From: Micromonosporaceae bacterium
GTDB taxonomy: Bacteria > Actinomycetota > Actinomycetes > Mycobacteriales > Micromonosporaceae
Length of the DNA: 37,932 nt
Direction of reading: 5' to 3'
Assembly: GCA_009380105.1 (NCBI GenBank)
Contig: WHSM01000004.1
Location: forward strand, 1 to 37,932
Both the position numbers and the translations under genes were made by a program. Below the pieces are notes generated by a model, which saw only the letters and a list, made by a program, of their open reading frames with translations, searched no databases and was not told where the DNA came from. This document shows, piece by piece, positions 18,685 to 27,238 of the stretch (position 1 is its first letter; every line of letters begins with the position of its first letter).

Positions 18685-20763
18685 CTAGCTCCCGGCCGGG
18701 CGCCGGAACACGGCCCGCCAGCCGCCGCCGGCGTCGTTCACCATCGCGCGCAGCTCGTCGGCCAGGCCGGGGCCGCGGCCGCCCATCGCGCTGTGCACCC
18801 GGCGAAACGCGAACGGCCGCCGCGCCAGGGCCACCAGGTACTCCGTCAGTGGCGGCACCGCGACGTCGAGCGCACGCAGCCGCACCGCGATCTCGGCGAG
18901 ATCCGTCCGGGTGGCCGGCTCGTCAGGGGTGTGGGACAGCCAGTCGGCGACCAGCAGCTCCCGGGACCGGGGCGACGCGGCGCGCAGCACCGCGAGGCGG
19001 GTCGCCACCGGCTGACCGGCCAGCTCGGCCGCGGCGCGGCGCAGCGTACGGCTGGCCAGCGCCGGGTCGGCGTGCGGACGCCACCAGGTCAGCCGGTCGA
19101 GGTGCTCGGCGATCCGCTCCGGGGCCGCCTCGTCGGCGCAGCATTCCACGGCGCCAGCGGCCGCGAGCACGGCCCGCGCGCCTGCCGCGAGCGCGTGCGG
19201 CTGGGCGGGATCGGCCACGGCGGCGCTCGCGGGCCGCTCTGACGGATCGGCCGGGGGATCGGCCGGGCCGGGGGGCCCAGGTGGCGGCCACTCCTCGTCC
19301 GAGCTGGTCGGCGCCGGGTACCGGCTCGCGACGGCGCGCGCCAACTGCGACGTCGACCCCTCGGCGAGGTCCGCGTTCGCGAACGCGCGCGCCACGATGT
19401 CGCGCACCGCCGCGTTGTCGGCCGTGACCGCGAGATCCGGACCGGCGTGGTGACGATCGAGCCGTTCCAGCAGGCGCACGCACTCGACCGGGCTCGGGTC
19501 GGCGTCGGCCCACAGGTCGGCGACGTCCTGCGCCACGTCGGGCGAGTCGGGGGCGCCCAGTTCGACTAGGCGCTCGGCCATCTCGGCCCTGCGCTCCCGG
19601 TGCCGGCGGCCGTGACGCGAATAGACCAGCCGCGCCACGGATGGCGCCGCCGACCAGTCCCGGTCCACCAGCAGGTCGGCGAGCTGCTCGCCGCTGCTCC
19701 CGTCGAACAGCGCCGTGACGGCCCGCTCGTCCGCCGCCGTCAGCGACGCGGCAGTGCGGTCCAGCAGCCGCGCCCGGTCGATCTCGGGAAGTGCGTCCAG
19801 CAGCCGCAGCGCCGACCCCTGGTGCTGGTCGTCCACCGGCTCGCCCCGGCACAGCGCCAGGAGCGCGGCGGCCGCGTCCAGGCCCCCGCCCCGCGCGGCG
19901 CCGCGGCCCGCTGACCGCACCCCGGTGGCGGCGACAGCGCAGAGGGTGTCGATCGCGGCGAGGTCGCCGGCGCCCCACGCCTCGGCGGCCGCGTGGGCGT
20001 ACGGGCTCGGCGGCTCCGGAAGCCGCTGTGCGGGCGGTCCGGCCCGGCCGCAGTCCGAGAGGACGTACGCCGCGCCGTCGCTGCGGCTGGCGGCCCACGC
20101 CGCAGGGGTGGCGCCCACCAGGTGATGCCGGGCCGCGAGGGGGTCGCTGGTGTACGTCACGAACGACATCGTCCGCGTCACCCCGAACGGCAGCGAGTAC
20201 GACACGGCCGCGATCCACAGCGCGATCCGGTCCACGTCGTCGCTGATCAGCATCACCGGCCCGGCCTGGCCGGCCAGGGTGTCCCGCGCCGCGTCGATCA
20301 GCGCGGCCAGCAGCCGGTACGACTCCGCGCCACCGGCGGCGAGCAGCAGCGACACCCGCTCGGGGTCGATCGCCGCTCCAGGGGCGAGCGCGTCGACGGT
20401 CGGCAACGAGTCGGCGGGACGGCGCGCCCACCACGGCGCCCGCCACAGCTCGATCGGGCGCACCCCGTCGAGCTCGTCAGGGTCGGCCACCACGGCGTGG
20501 CCGAGGAAGTTGCCGGGGCGGCCGGTGTAGTCGGCGCCGAGATAGCGGCAGCACACCGCGATCGCGCCGTGAGGCGTGTGGTCGTACGCCAACGAGACCG
20601 GGCACTGCTCGACCGCGAGCCCGGCAGGCGGCCGGTACGTCATGAACCGCTCGATCAGCCGCTCCGCCTCGACCGGCGCGCCGGGGCTGCGGGCGGTGAA
20701 CTGGAACCCGGCGCGGTCGGTGACGCCTCGTGGCACCGACGCGTAGTGAAGTTGGTGAGCCAT
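18685..20763 (-). CDS. GTPase-associated protein 1 (GAP1)-like protein
   Basis: 692 aa; MAHQLHYASVPRGVTDRAGFQFTARSPGAP... N-terminus recalls the GAP1-N2 type found next to bacterial double-GTPases; 4 nt from the downstream GTPase gene. Confidence 0.7.
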   Translation of the reverse strand: MAHQLHYASVPRGVTDRAGFQFTARSPGAPVEAERLIERFMTYRPPAGLAVEQCPVSLAYDHTPHGAIAVCCRYLGADYTGRPGNFLGHAVVADPDELDGVRPIELWRAPWWARRPADSLPTVDALAPGAAIDPERVSLLLAAGGAESYRLLAALIDAARDTLAGQAGPVMLISDDVDRIALWIAAVSYSLPFGVTRTMSFVTYTSDPLAARHHLVGATPAAWAASRSDGAAYVLSDCGRAGPPAQRLPEPPSPYAHAAAEAWGAGDLAAIDTLCAVAATGVRSAGRGAARGGGLDAAAALLALCRGEPVDDQHQGSALRLLDALPEIDRARLLDRTAASLTAADERAVTALFDGSSGEQLADLLVDRDWSAAPSVARLVYSRHGRRHRERRAEMAERLVELGAPDSPDVAQDVADLWADADPSPVECVRLLERLDRHHAGPDLAVTADNAAVRDIVARAFANADLAEGSTSQLARAVASRYPAPTSSDEEWPPPGPPGPADPPADPSERPASAAVADPAQPHALAAGARAVLAAAGAVECCADEAAPERIAEHLDRLTWWRPHADPALASRTLRRAAAELAGQPVATRLAVLRAASPRSRELLVADWLSHTPDEPATRTDLAEIAVRLRALDVAVPPLTEYLVALARRPFAFRRVHSAMGGRGPGLADELRAMVNDAGGGWRAVFRRPAGS

Positions 20764-20766
20764 CCC

Positions 20767-22023
20767 TTATCCGCGGTTTCTCCGGTTCGCCTCCAGCAGA
20801 CCGCGTCCCGCTTCCCGGAGACCGCCGGCGCCCGCGCTGCGGCTCGCCTCCAGCATCCCGAACCGGTGCAGCAGCCACAGCAGCGGATCCTCCACCCGGT
20901 ACGGGCGGATCCCACCCGGCCCGACGCTGTCCCCTTCGGGGATCCCGCCGAGCGCGGACAGCCCGAAGAACGCGTGCTCCGCGTAGTTGTGGTCGAGGTA
21001 GTTGTCCAGGCCTTCGGTGTGCCAGTGGTGCATCATCGCGCGCACCTGCTCGTGCACCGCCTCCCGGTCGTCGGCGTCCAGTTCGGCGGTGCGGGGCCGC
21101 GGCCGGTGCAGCGGCGACTGCTGCTCCAGCGACGGCTGCAGCACGTCGATCTTGGTGAGCGCGATCGCCATCGGCACTTTCAGCCGCTGCCCCGGGCGCA
21201 GTTCGTGGCCGGAGCGCAGCGTCTCGGTGACCCGGCTGAGCACGTGCAGCGGGTTCGCGTCAGGGGAGTGCTCGTCCGCCGGCCGGGCCTCGGCGCGGGT
21301 GTCGGCGGCGGCGCCTGGCAGTTCGAGGGGATCGACCAGGAAGATGATCGCGTCCGCGGCGGTGAGGTACCGCAGGTGCAGGTCGACCAGGTCGCGGCGG
21401 CCCAGGTCCTCGCCAGCGGTGTCGAACAGCACCAGCGTCAACGACGTGTCCTGCCGCCGGAACCGCTTGTGCCTGGTGCGGCTGAGCAGGTACACCATCG
21501 GCCACCGGATCGCCGTGGCGGCCGACTGGGTGGTGGGGAGCAGCCGGTGCTCGCCGAACAGCGGCTTGGCGAAGTCGCGCTGGTAGCGGTCGATGGTGCG
21601 GTCGTCGCACGCGACCAGCGAGGTCTGCAGCTCGCTGCCGAGCCGATGCTCCAACTCGTGCAGCAGCACCGAGATGTAGGTGCTCTTGCCGGAGTTCTTC
21701 GCGCCGACCAGGGCGACGATCTTGCCGGGGGTCTCGCAGTACTGCGCCGGAAGCTGGTTGTGGCACGCCGGGCAGACCCGCTTGAACGTCTCCTGGCGGC
21801 AGGCGGGGCACTCGGCCCGCTGCCGCCGGCCGTCGGCGTCGAACACCGGCGGCAGCGTTGCGGCGACCGTGGAGCCGAGATAGTCGGCGAGCACCGTGTC
21901 GACCTCGGGCGGGCAGCCGCTGCCTCTGCCCGGAGCGCCGCCCTGGCAGCGGAACCGGACACTGCGCCGCGGCGACATCGTGAAGCAGTACGGGCACGTG
22001 ATCGGCTGCGCTCTGACCGTCAT
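20767..22023 (-). CDS. Zinc-ribbon P-loop GTPase (TRAFAC-like / double-GTPase type), soluble
   Basis: CPYCFTMSP...CPACRQETFKRVCPACHNQLPAQYC; VALVGAKNSGKSTYISVLLHEL (G1); LVLFDTAGEDLGRRD (G3); IALTKIDVLQ (G4). Confidence 0.82.
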   Translation of the reverse strand: MTVRAQPITCPYCFTMSPRRSVRFRCQGGAPGRGSGCPPEVDTVLADYLGSTVAATLPPVFDADGRRQRAECPACRQETFKRVCPACHNQLPAQYCETPGKIVALVGAKNSGKSTYISVLLHELEHRLGSELQTSLVACDDRTIDRYQRDFAKPLFGEHRLLPTTQSAATAIRWPMVYLLSRTRHKRFRRQDTSLTLVLFDTAGEDLGRRDLVDLHLRYLTAADAIIFLVDPLELPGAAADTRAEARPADEHSPDANPLHVLSRVTETLRSGHELRPGQRLKVPMAIALTKIDVLQPSLEQQSPLHRPRPRTAELDADDREAVHEQVRAMMHHWHTEGLDNYLDHNYAEHAFFGLSALGGIPEGDSVGPGGIRPYRVEDPLLWLLHRFGMLEASRSAGAGGLREAGRGLLEANRRNRG

Positions 22024-22025
22024 CG

Positions 22026-23933
22026 CTACCGCCCTCGCAGTTGCACGACCGGGGGATCCCGCAGCTCGACGGAGTCGTCCGCCGCGAAGCAGCGCACCCA
22101 GTACGGTCCCCGCGGCGCCGGCAGCCGCAGCCGCACCGGCTGGTCCGGGGCCAGCGTCACGTGGTCGAGTTGCCGTAGCACCTCGCCGTCGGAGGCGTGC
22201 AGCGGCATCACCGTGCCGCGCCGCAGCACCACCATGAGGCGCCGCAGTCGGGCCGGCGCGCCGGCCGTGACCGCCACGGTCAGCTCACGCCGCCACGGCG
22301 GGCCGGTGCGGGTCACCTCGTACCAGGCCTCGACGCGTCCCGGGATCCGCACTCGCAGCGGCGGGCCCTCGACCCGGTGGCCGTCCAGGGGAGCCATCGG
22401 CGCCAGCGTGATCTCCATCGGCGCGTTGTGGGCGCCGTTGCTCGCCACCTCGCCGAGGGGCAGCCAGGCGCCGCCCTGGGACCGGTACGCGCCGCGTGAG
22501 ACCAGCCGTTCCCGCCACGGGTGACCGGCGATCTGCCATCGCACCGCGACCTCGGTCAGCTCGGTCGGCCACTGCCAGCGGACCACGACCTCGTCGCCCG
22601 CTCGGTCCGCGGAGACGTCGGCAGGCGCCGGCAGGGGAGCATAAGCGGCCAAGGGAGCGTGGGCGGCTGGGGAGACCGGCTGCGCGGCGTGGTCCGGCGC
22701 CGCAGGGCGCGGGGCGTCACGGGACGGCTCGTCGCCGTGCGTGAGCTTCGCAGCGGGCTCCGCCGCGCGATGCCGCCCCGGAGCCACCTCGGCCGGTGGT
22801 CCGGTGGTGGCGCCGGCCGGCGTGCCCGTCGCGGTCGTCGAGGCCGCCGGCGTGGCCGGTGGCGTCGCCGACAACGGGCCGGCAGGGGAGAGGGCTGGCG
22901 CCGGGACCGTGGCTGGCGGGGCCGGCGCCGGTGGCGGCGCTGCCGGCGGGGTCGTTGCTGGCGGGGTCGCAGTCGGGGGAGCGGAGGCGCCGCCGTTGGC
23001 GGGCTCGGCGCGCACCGCGAACGCCATCCGCCGCGCGTCGTCGTCGGCCAGGCCCAACGTGTTCGAGGCGTACGCCACCAGCGCGTTCGCCGAGGCTCCC
23101 TGACGGTGCCGGGCCCGCAGCTCCTCGGCGACCTCGTACCGCACCAACTCCGAGACCCCGGCAGGGCCCGAGCTCTCCAGCAGACCCTTCAGCGCCACCA
23201 GCACGGTGCTCGCGAGGGTCTTGCTGCCGTCGTGCGGCCGCGCTGCCCAGGCGCGGTCGGCGGCTCCCACCGTCTCGTCGGAGATCCGCCGCTCCGGCCG
23301 GTCGGCGAGCGCCACCGTGTCCCAGACCGCGATCCGTCCGTCCTGGGCGGCGTGGTCGTCGCCGAAGCCGAAGACGAAGTCGGCGGCGTGCCGGCACCCC
23401 AGGGTGCGCAGCGCCTCCCGGTACCGCCCGTACGCGGCGACCGGCGCCTGCGGCGGCAGCGGATCCGGCTCGCTGACCCGCACCCCGCGATCCAGCAGCA
23501 CGGCGGCGATCTGGCCCGGCTGGATCGCGTGGTGGGCGGCGAGCTCGTTGGCCGCCTCCGGGGTGATCCGCTTGACCGGGCCGGCGATGTCGTCCACTTC
23601 GGCCGCGAGGCCGCCCAGCCGGTCCGCGCCGCGCGCGGCGGCCTCCGCCAGCGCGGCCTGCAGCGGCCCGAGGTCGCCGGCCTTGGCCTTCTCGAACGCC
23701 GGCGCCAGCCTGGCGTGGTCGGCTTCGAGCCGGGTCACCGCCTTGCGGAACTTCAACTCCCGGCGAGCCCGCCGCCAGCACGCCAGCACCGCCGGCAGCG
23801 TCTCCGCGACCTGGGCGACGCTCAACGGCAGTGTGAGCTGGTACCGCGCCAGCAGGTCGCCGGCCGGCGCGCCGTCGGCCAGCCGCGCAGGCTCCAGCAC
23901 CTGCTGGGCGTAGCGTTCCTCGTCGAACGTCAT
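22026..23933 (-). CDS. Operon protein with helical N-terminus, long Ala/Pro/Thr linker and Fn3/beta-sandwich-like C-terminus
   Basis: Linker PPTATPPATTPPAAPPPAPAPPATVP...; C-terminus VVVRWQWPTELTEVAVRWQIAGHPWRERLVSRGAYRSQGGAWLPLG is Fn3-like; 2 nt from the next gene. Confidence 0.65.
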   Translation of the reverse strand: MTFDEERYAQQVLEPARLADGAPAGDLLARYQLTLPLSVAQVAETLPAVLACWRRARRELKFRKAVTRLEADHARLAPAFEKAKAGDLGPLQAALAEAAARGADRLGGLAAEVDDIAGPVKRITPEAANELAAHHAIQPGQIAAVLLDRGVRVSEPDPLPPQAPVAAYGRYREALRTLGCRHAADFVFGFGDDHAAQDGRIAVWDTVALADRPERRISDETVGAADRAWAARPHDGSKTLASTVLVALKGLLESSGPAGVSELVRYEVAEELRARHRQGASANALVAYASNTLGLADDDARRMAFAVRAEPANGGASAPPTATPPATTPPAAPPPAPAPPATVPAPALSPAGPLSATPPATPAASTTATGTPAGATTGPPAEVAPGRHRAAEPAAKLTHGDEPSRDAPRPAAPDHAAQPVSPAAHAPLAAYAPLPAPADVSADRAGDEVVVRWQWPTELTEVAVRWQIAGHPWRERLVSRGAYRSQGGAWLPLGEVASNGAHNAPMEITLAPMAPLDGHRVEGPPLRVRIPGRVEAWYEVTRTGPPWRRELTVAVTAGAPARLRRLMVVLRRGTVMPLHASDGEVLRQLDHVTLAPDQPVRLRLPAPRGPYWVRCFAADDSVELRDPPVVQLRGR

Positions 23934-23949
23934 CGCTGGGCTCGGGTCG

Positions 23950-25569
23950 CTAGTTCACTCGTACGTGGGACAGGCTGGCACGGGACCGGGCGACGTCCTC
24001 GGAGGACATGCCGCCGACCTGGATCTCCAGGTCGAGCCGGCTGCGCTCGCCCGGCTGCCGCTCGCCGGACTGCTCGGCGGCGGCGACGTGCAGCAGGCCG
24101 CTGGCGTCGAGGTGGAAGGTCACGTCGATCGGCCACCCGGCCGGCTTGCCGGGCGGCACGCCGATGGGCCCGGACGCGATCATCTTGTTGTCGCCGGGCG
24201 CCTCGGACTCCACGCTGCCCGCCTGCTCCATCACCTGCACCCCGACCTCGCCCTGGTCGTCGTAGACGGTGTAGAAGGTCCGGGTGGCGTCGACCGGCAG
24301 CGCGTCGTTGCTGTGGATCAGGTGCACCACGTGCTCGGACCCGGTCTCCGCCGAGTAGCAGAGCACGCCGAACCCGCGCGAGGCGACGGTGCGGATCTGC
24401 CGCTTCGCCATGGCCTGCTCCTGGCTGGCCGACAGCCCGGCCCACCGCGCCATCCGCTCGGCCCGCTCCTTGCCGTCAGAGCCGGCGCTCAGCAGCCGGC
24501 GGTAGGTCTCCTCGAACGCGTACAGCGCGGCGCCCTTGGCCACGGAGAGGTCCGGATCATGGAGTTTCGGCGCAGCTTTCAACACCCCGCCCAGCTCCTT
24601 GCGCAGCCGCTCCACCACAGCCGGCATTTTGGCCGAGCCGCCGACCAGCACCACCTCGTCGAGGCGCCTCACGCCGCGCTTGCGGGCCACGTCGAGGGCG
24701 CGGCGGGTGATGTCGACGGTGCGGTCGAGCAGGTCGCTGGTCATCTCCTCGAACTGCTGCCGGGTGAGCGTGACCGCGGCGACCCGGCCTTCGTGGACCA
24801 CCCGCAGCGTGCGCTGCCGGGCAGTCGACAGGCGCTTCTTGGCCTCCTCCACCTGCGCGCGAATGTCCTGCACGGTGGCGGGGTCGTCGAGCGGGTGGGA
24901 CGTGTCGGGGTGCTGCTCCACGAACGCCTCGACGACGTACTCGGCGAGCCGCTCGTCCCAGTCGACGCCGCCCAGCTCGTGGTCGCCGTCGGTGCACACC
25001 ACCTGGATGTCGCCCTCGCGCATGCTGATCACGGTGGTGTCGAAGGTGCCGCCGCCGAGGTCGTACACCAGGATGGTGCGGTCCGCGTCGGGCGCCAGGA
25101 CGCCGTAGCTGATCGCGGCCGCGATCGGCTCGGAGAGCACGTCGATGACGTTGAGCCCGGCGATGTCGCCGGCCTTGCGGGTGGCGTCGCGCTCGGCGAT
25201 GCCGAAGTAGGCCGGGACGGTGACGACCAGGTCGGTGACCTGCTCGCCGGTCGCGGCCTCGGCGTCGGCGGCCAGCTTGCGGAGCAGAAACGCCGAGATC
25301 TCTTCCGGGGTGTACGTGCGGCCGTGCATCTTCAACGTGAGGTGCCGCCCCATCTCACGCTTGATCAGCTCAATCACCAGATCGGGCTCCAGCACCGCGG
25401 TGTCCTTGGCGGCGGCCCCGACGACCACGTCCTCGGGGGACTCGAAGTACACCGCCGACGGCGTGGTGTCGCTGCCTTCCAGGTTGCGCAGCACGACAGG
25501 GCGCCCGCTTGAGTCCACGTACGAGATGCACGAGTACGTGGTGCCGAGATCGACTCCGAAGACGGCCAC
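23950..25569 (-). CDS. Hsp70 family protein (DnaK-like, short C-terminus)
   Basis: MAVFGVDLGTTYSCISYVDSSGRPVVL...VVTVPAYFGIAERDATRKAGDIAGLNVIDVLSEPIAAAISYG...YDLGGGTFDTTVI...VVLVGGSAKMPAVVERL; ends soon after the substrate-binding beta domain. Confidence 0.95.
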   Translation of the reverse strand: MAVFGVDLGTTYSCISYVDSSGRPVVLRNLEGSDTTPSAVYFESPEDVVVGAAAKDTAVLEPDLVIELIKREMGRHLTLKMHGRTYTPEEISAFLLRKLAADAEAATGEQVTDLVVTVPAYFGIAERDATRKAGDIAGLNVIDVLSEPIAAAISYGVLAPDADRTILVYDLGGGTFDTTVISMREGDIQVVCTDGDHELGGVDWDERLAEYVVEAFVEQHPDTSHPLDDPATVQDIRAQVEEAKKRLSTARQRTLRVVHEGRVAAVTLTRQQFEEMTSDLLDRTVDITRRALDVARKRGVRRLDEVVLVGGSAKMPAVVERLRKELGGVLKAAPKLHDPDLSVAKGAALYAFEETYRRLLSAGSDGKERAERMARWAGLSASQEQAMAKRQIRTVASRGFGVLCYSAETGSEHVVHLIHSNDALPVDATRTFYTVYDDQGEVGVQVMEQAGSVESEAPGDNKMIASGPIGVPPGKPAGWPIDVTFHLDASGLLHVAAAEQSGERQPGERSRLDLEIQVGGMSSEDVARSRASLSHVRVN

Positions 25570-25587
25570 TATGTTGTCCTCCCCGAG

Positions 25588-26262
25588 CTAGCTGGTCTCG
25601 TGCCCGTGTGGGCGCTTGCTGTTCTTGCCGGCAGTCGACGCCCCCGGGACGCTGGGGGTCTTGGTCGCGATCCTGCTGGCAGCCTTGCGTTTCGAGGCAC
25701 GGAGCTGCCCGACGACCACGTCAGCGCGGCGGACTGTCTTCTCGCCCTGGCAGAAGCCGTTGTTGAGGGTCCGCACCACGGCGCCGTCCAGGGCGGGGTC
25801 GGTGACGTCGGCGGTCTCGATGGGCCGGTGCCGGCAGGGATCGTACGGCTCGCCAGGCGTCGGCTCGAACGGCTCCACGCCGGTGCGTGCCAGCACCTCG
25901 GCGATCTCCTCCGCGATCGCGGCGAGCAGCGGGCCGGCGTGCTCGGAGTCCGGCGGCTGCGGCCCGGTCCAGCGCTCGGCTTCGCGGCGGGACATGTCGT
26001 ACAGCCGGTACAGCCCCATGCGGACCGGCTCCAGCATGTACTCGAGCTCGCGCCGGCGGAGGGTCTGGTTCTCGGCGTGCAGCCGGTCGATGACCGACTC
26101 GCGGTGGGCCGCCCGCTCCTGTTCCCGGTCGGTGAGCACGGCCACCGCCTCGCGCAGTGACACCAGCTCCGCGAGCACCGGGGCCTGATCGGCGTGCCGG
26201 TCTGGCTCCTCGGCGTGCTGGTCGGACGCGGACACCGCGCCGTCGGCGGAGTGAGACTGCAC
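25588..26262 (-). CDS. GrpE-like nucleotide exchange factor
   Basis: Helical N-terminus then EYMLEPVRMGLYRLYDMSRR...PFEPTPGEPYDPCRHRPIETADVTDPALDGAVVRTLNNGFCQGEKTVRRADVVVGQL (GrpE beta-wing pattern); immediately upstream of hsp70. Confidence 0.82.
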   Translation of the reverse strand: MQSHSADGAVSASDQHAEEPDRHADQAPVLAELVSLREAVAVLTDREQERAAHRESVIDRLHAENQTLRRRELEYMLEPVRMGLYRLYDMSRREAERWTGPQPPDSEHAGPLLAAIAEEIAEVLARTGVEPFEPTPGEPYDPCRHRPIETADVTDPALDGAVVRTLNNGFCQGEKTVRRADVVVGQLRASKRKAASRIATKTPSVPGASTAGKNSKRPHGHETS

Positions 26263-26294
26263 CCCAGCGCCCCCAGATCATCGTCGGTCGGGCA

Positions 26295-26442
26295 CGGACA
26301 GTGGTCCGCGCTGGTTACGGACATGTCCGTGGCCAGCGCTTCTACCGGGAACCTATCCGTTAACTCCACTTGTCGGGAAGGGCCCGGACACGACCAGTGA
26401 GTTTACTGTGTGCGCTGAGTGACTGTGTGGCGGCTCTGTCCG
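26295..26442. promoter_or_regulatory. Putative operon control region: 32-bp palindrome (26308-26339) plus dispersed CGGACA/TGTCCG half-sites
   Basis: GCGCTGGttACGGACATGTCCGTggCCAGCGC (14-bp perfect core plus 7-bp outer arms); half-sites at 26295, 26318, 26324, 26385, 26437. Confidence 0.6.
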
Positions 26443-26468
26443 GACGGCTCTGACGAGTGTGGGCAGAC

Positions 26469-27233
26469 TCACGGCCTGGCGTACCGCAGGAGCAGGTTTC
26501 CGTCCGCCTCCAACACCTGTGTCAGGTCGAGCCGCCGCACCGGAGAACCCGGCCCCGCGACGATCCGGCCGGCGCCGCTGCCGGCCAACAGCGGCGCCAC
26601 TGTCAGGCACAGCTCGTCGACCTGGTCGGCGGCGAGCAGCGACCCCAGCAGCTGGGGGCCGCCTTCGCAGAGCGCCTGCGTCAACCCGCGCTCGGTGAGC
26701 GCGGCCCGCGCGGCTGCCAGGTCCACCTCCGCGTCCCCGGCGATCAGCACGTCGGCGACCTCGGCGAGTCGACGCCGCGCGTCCGCCGGTGAGCCCTCGT
26801 GGGTGATCACGAGAGGGCGGACCGGCGCCTCGGCGAACACAGGGCTGGCCGGATCCAGCGCCAGCCGGCTGGACACCACCGCCAACACCGGAACCTCGGG
26901 CAGGCCGGCCTCGCGTCGCCAGCGCCGTCGCTCCGGATCCAGGCGCAGCGCCCGGTAGCCCTCCTCCCGCACCGTGCCAGCGCCTGCCAGCAGCACGTCG
27001 CAGAGCATCCGGAGCAGGCCGAACACCCGCTTGTCCGCGGGGGAGGACAGCCCTTCGGAATGGCCTTCGACGGTCACGGCGCCGTCCGCGCTCGCCACGA
27101 AGTTGACCCGCAGCCAGGGAGCGGAGCGGTCAGCGCGCTCGTACCGTCCGATCAGGTCGGCGTGGGAGAGCCCGGCGTGAGACTCACCGGCGGACGGCGC
27201 GGGGTCCGGGCCGGCGGGCCAGAGCTGCCGCAC
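26469..27233 (-). CDS. Pyrimidine reductase / RibD C-terminal domain family protein
   Basis: GTG start at 27233; LRVNFVASADGAVTVEGHSEGLSSPADKRVFGLLRMLCDVLLAGAGTVREEGY...ALCEGGPQLLGSLLAADQVDELCLTVAPLLAG. Confidence 0.88.
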   Translation of the reverse strand: MRQLWPAGPDPAPSAGESHAGLSHADLIGRYERADRSAPWLRVNFVASADGAVTVEGHSEGLSSPADKRVFGLLRMLCDVLLAGAGTVREEGYRALRLDPERRRWRREAGLPEVPVLAVVSSRLALDPASPVFAEAPVRPLVITHEGSPADARRRLAEVADVLIAGDAEVDLAAARAALTERGLTQALCEGGPQLLGSLLAADQVDELCLTVAPLLAGSGAGRIVAGPGSPVRRLDLTQVLEADGNLLLRYARP

Positions 27234-27238
27234 GCCTG

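Noticed and set aside
17814-25512. ORFs 17814..19427, 19993..22524, 22521..24710, 23965..25512 (+) and 16924..18633, 18923..20446 (-)
   Set aside because: Shadow frames of the GTPase/GAP1/Hsp70 operon; composition biased and without motifs.
26263-26468. Search for CIRCE or HAIR/HspR elements upstream of the Hsp70 operon
   Set aside because: Neither consensus is visible; a different palindrome is present and reported instead.
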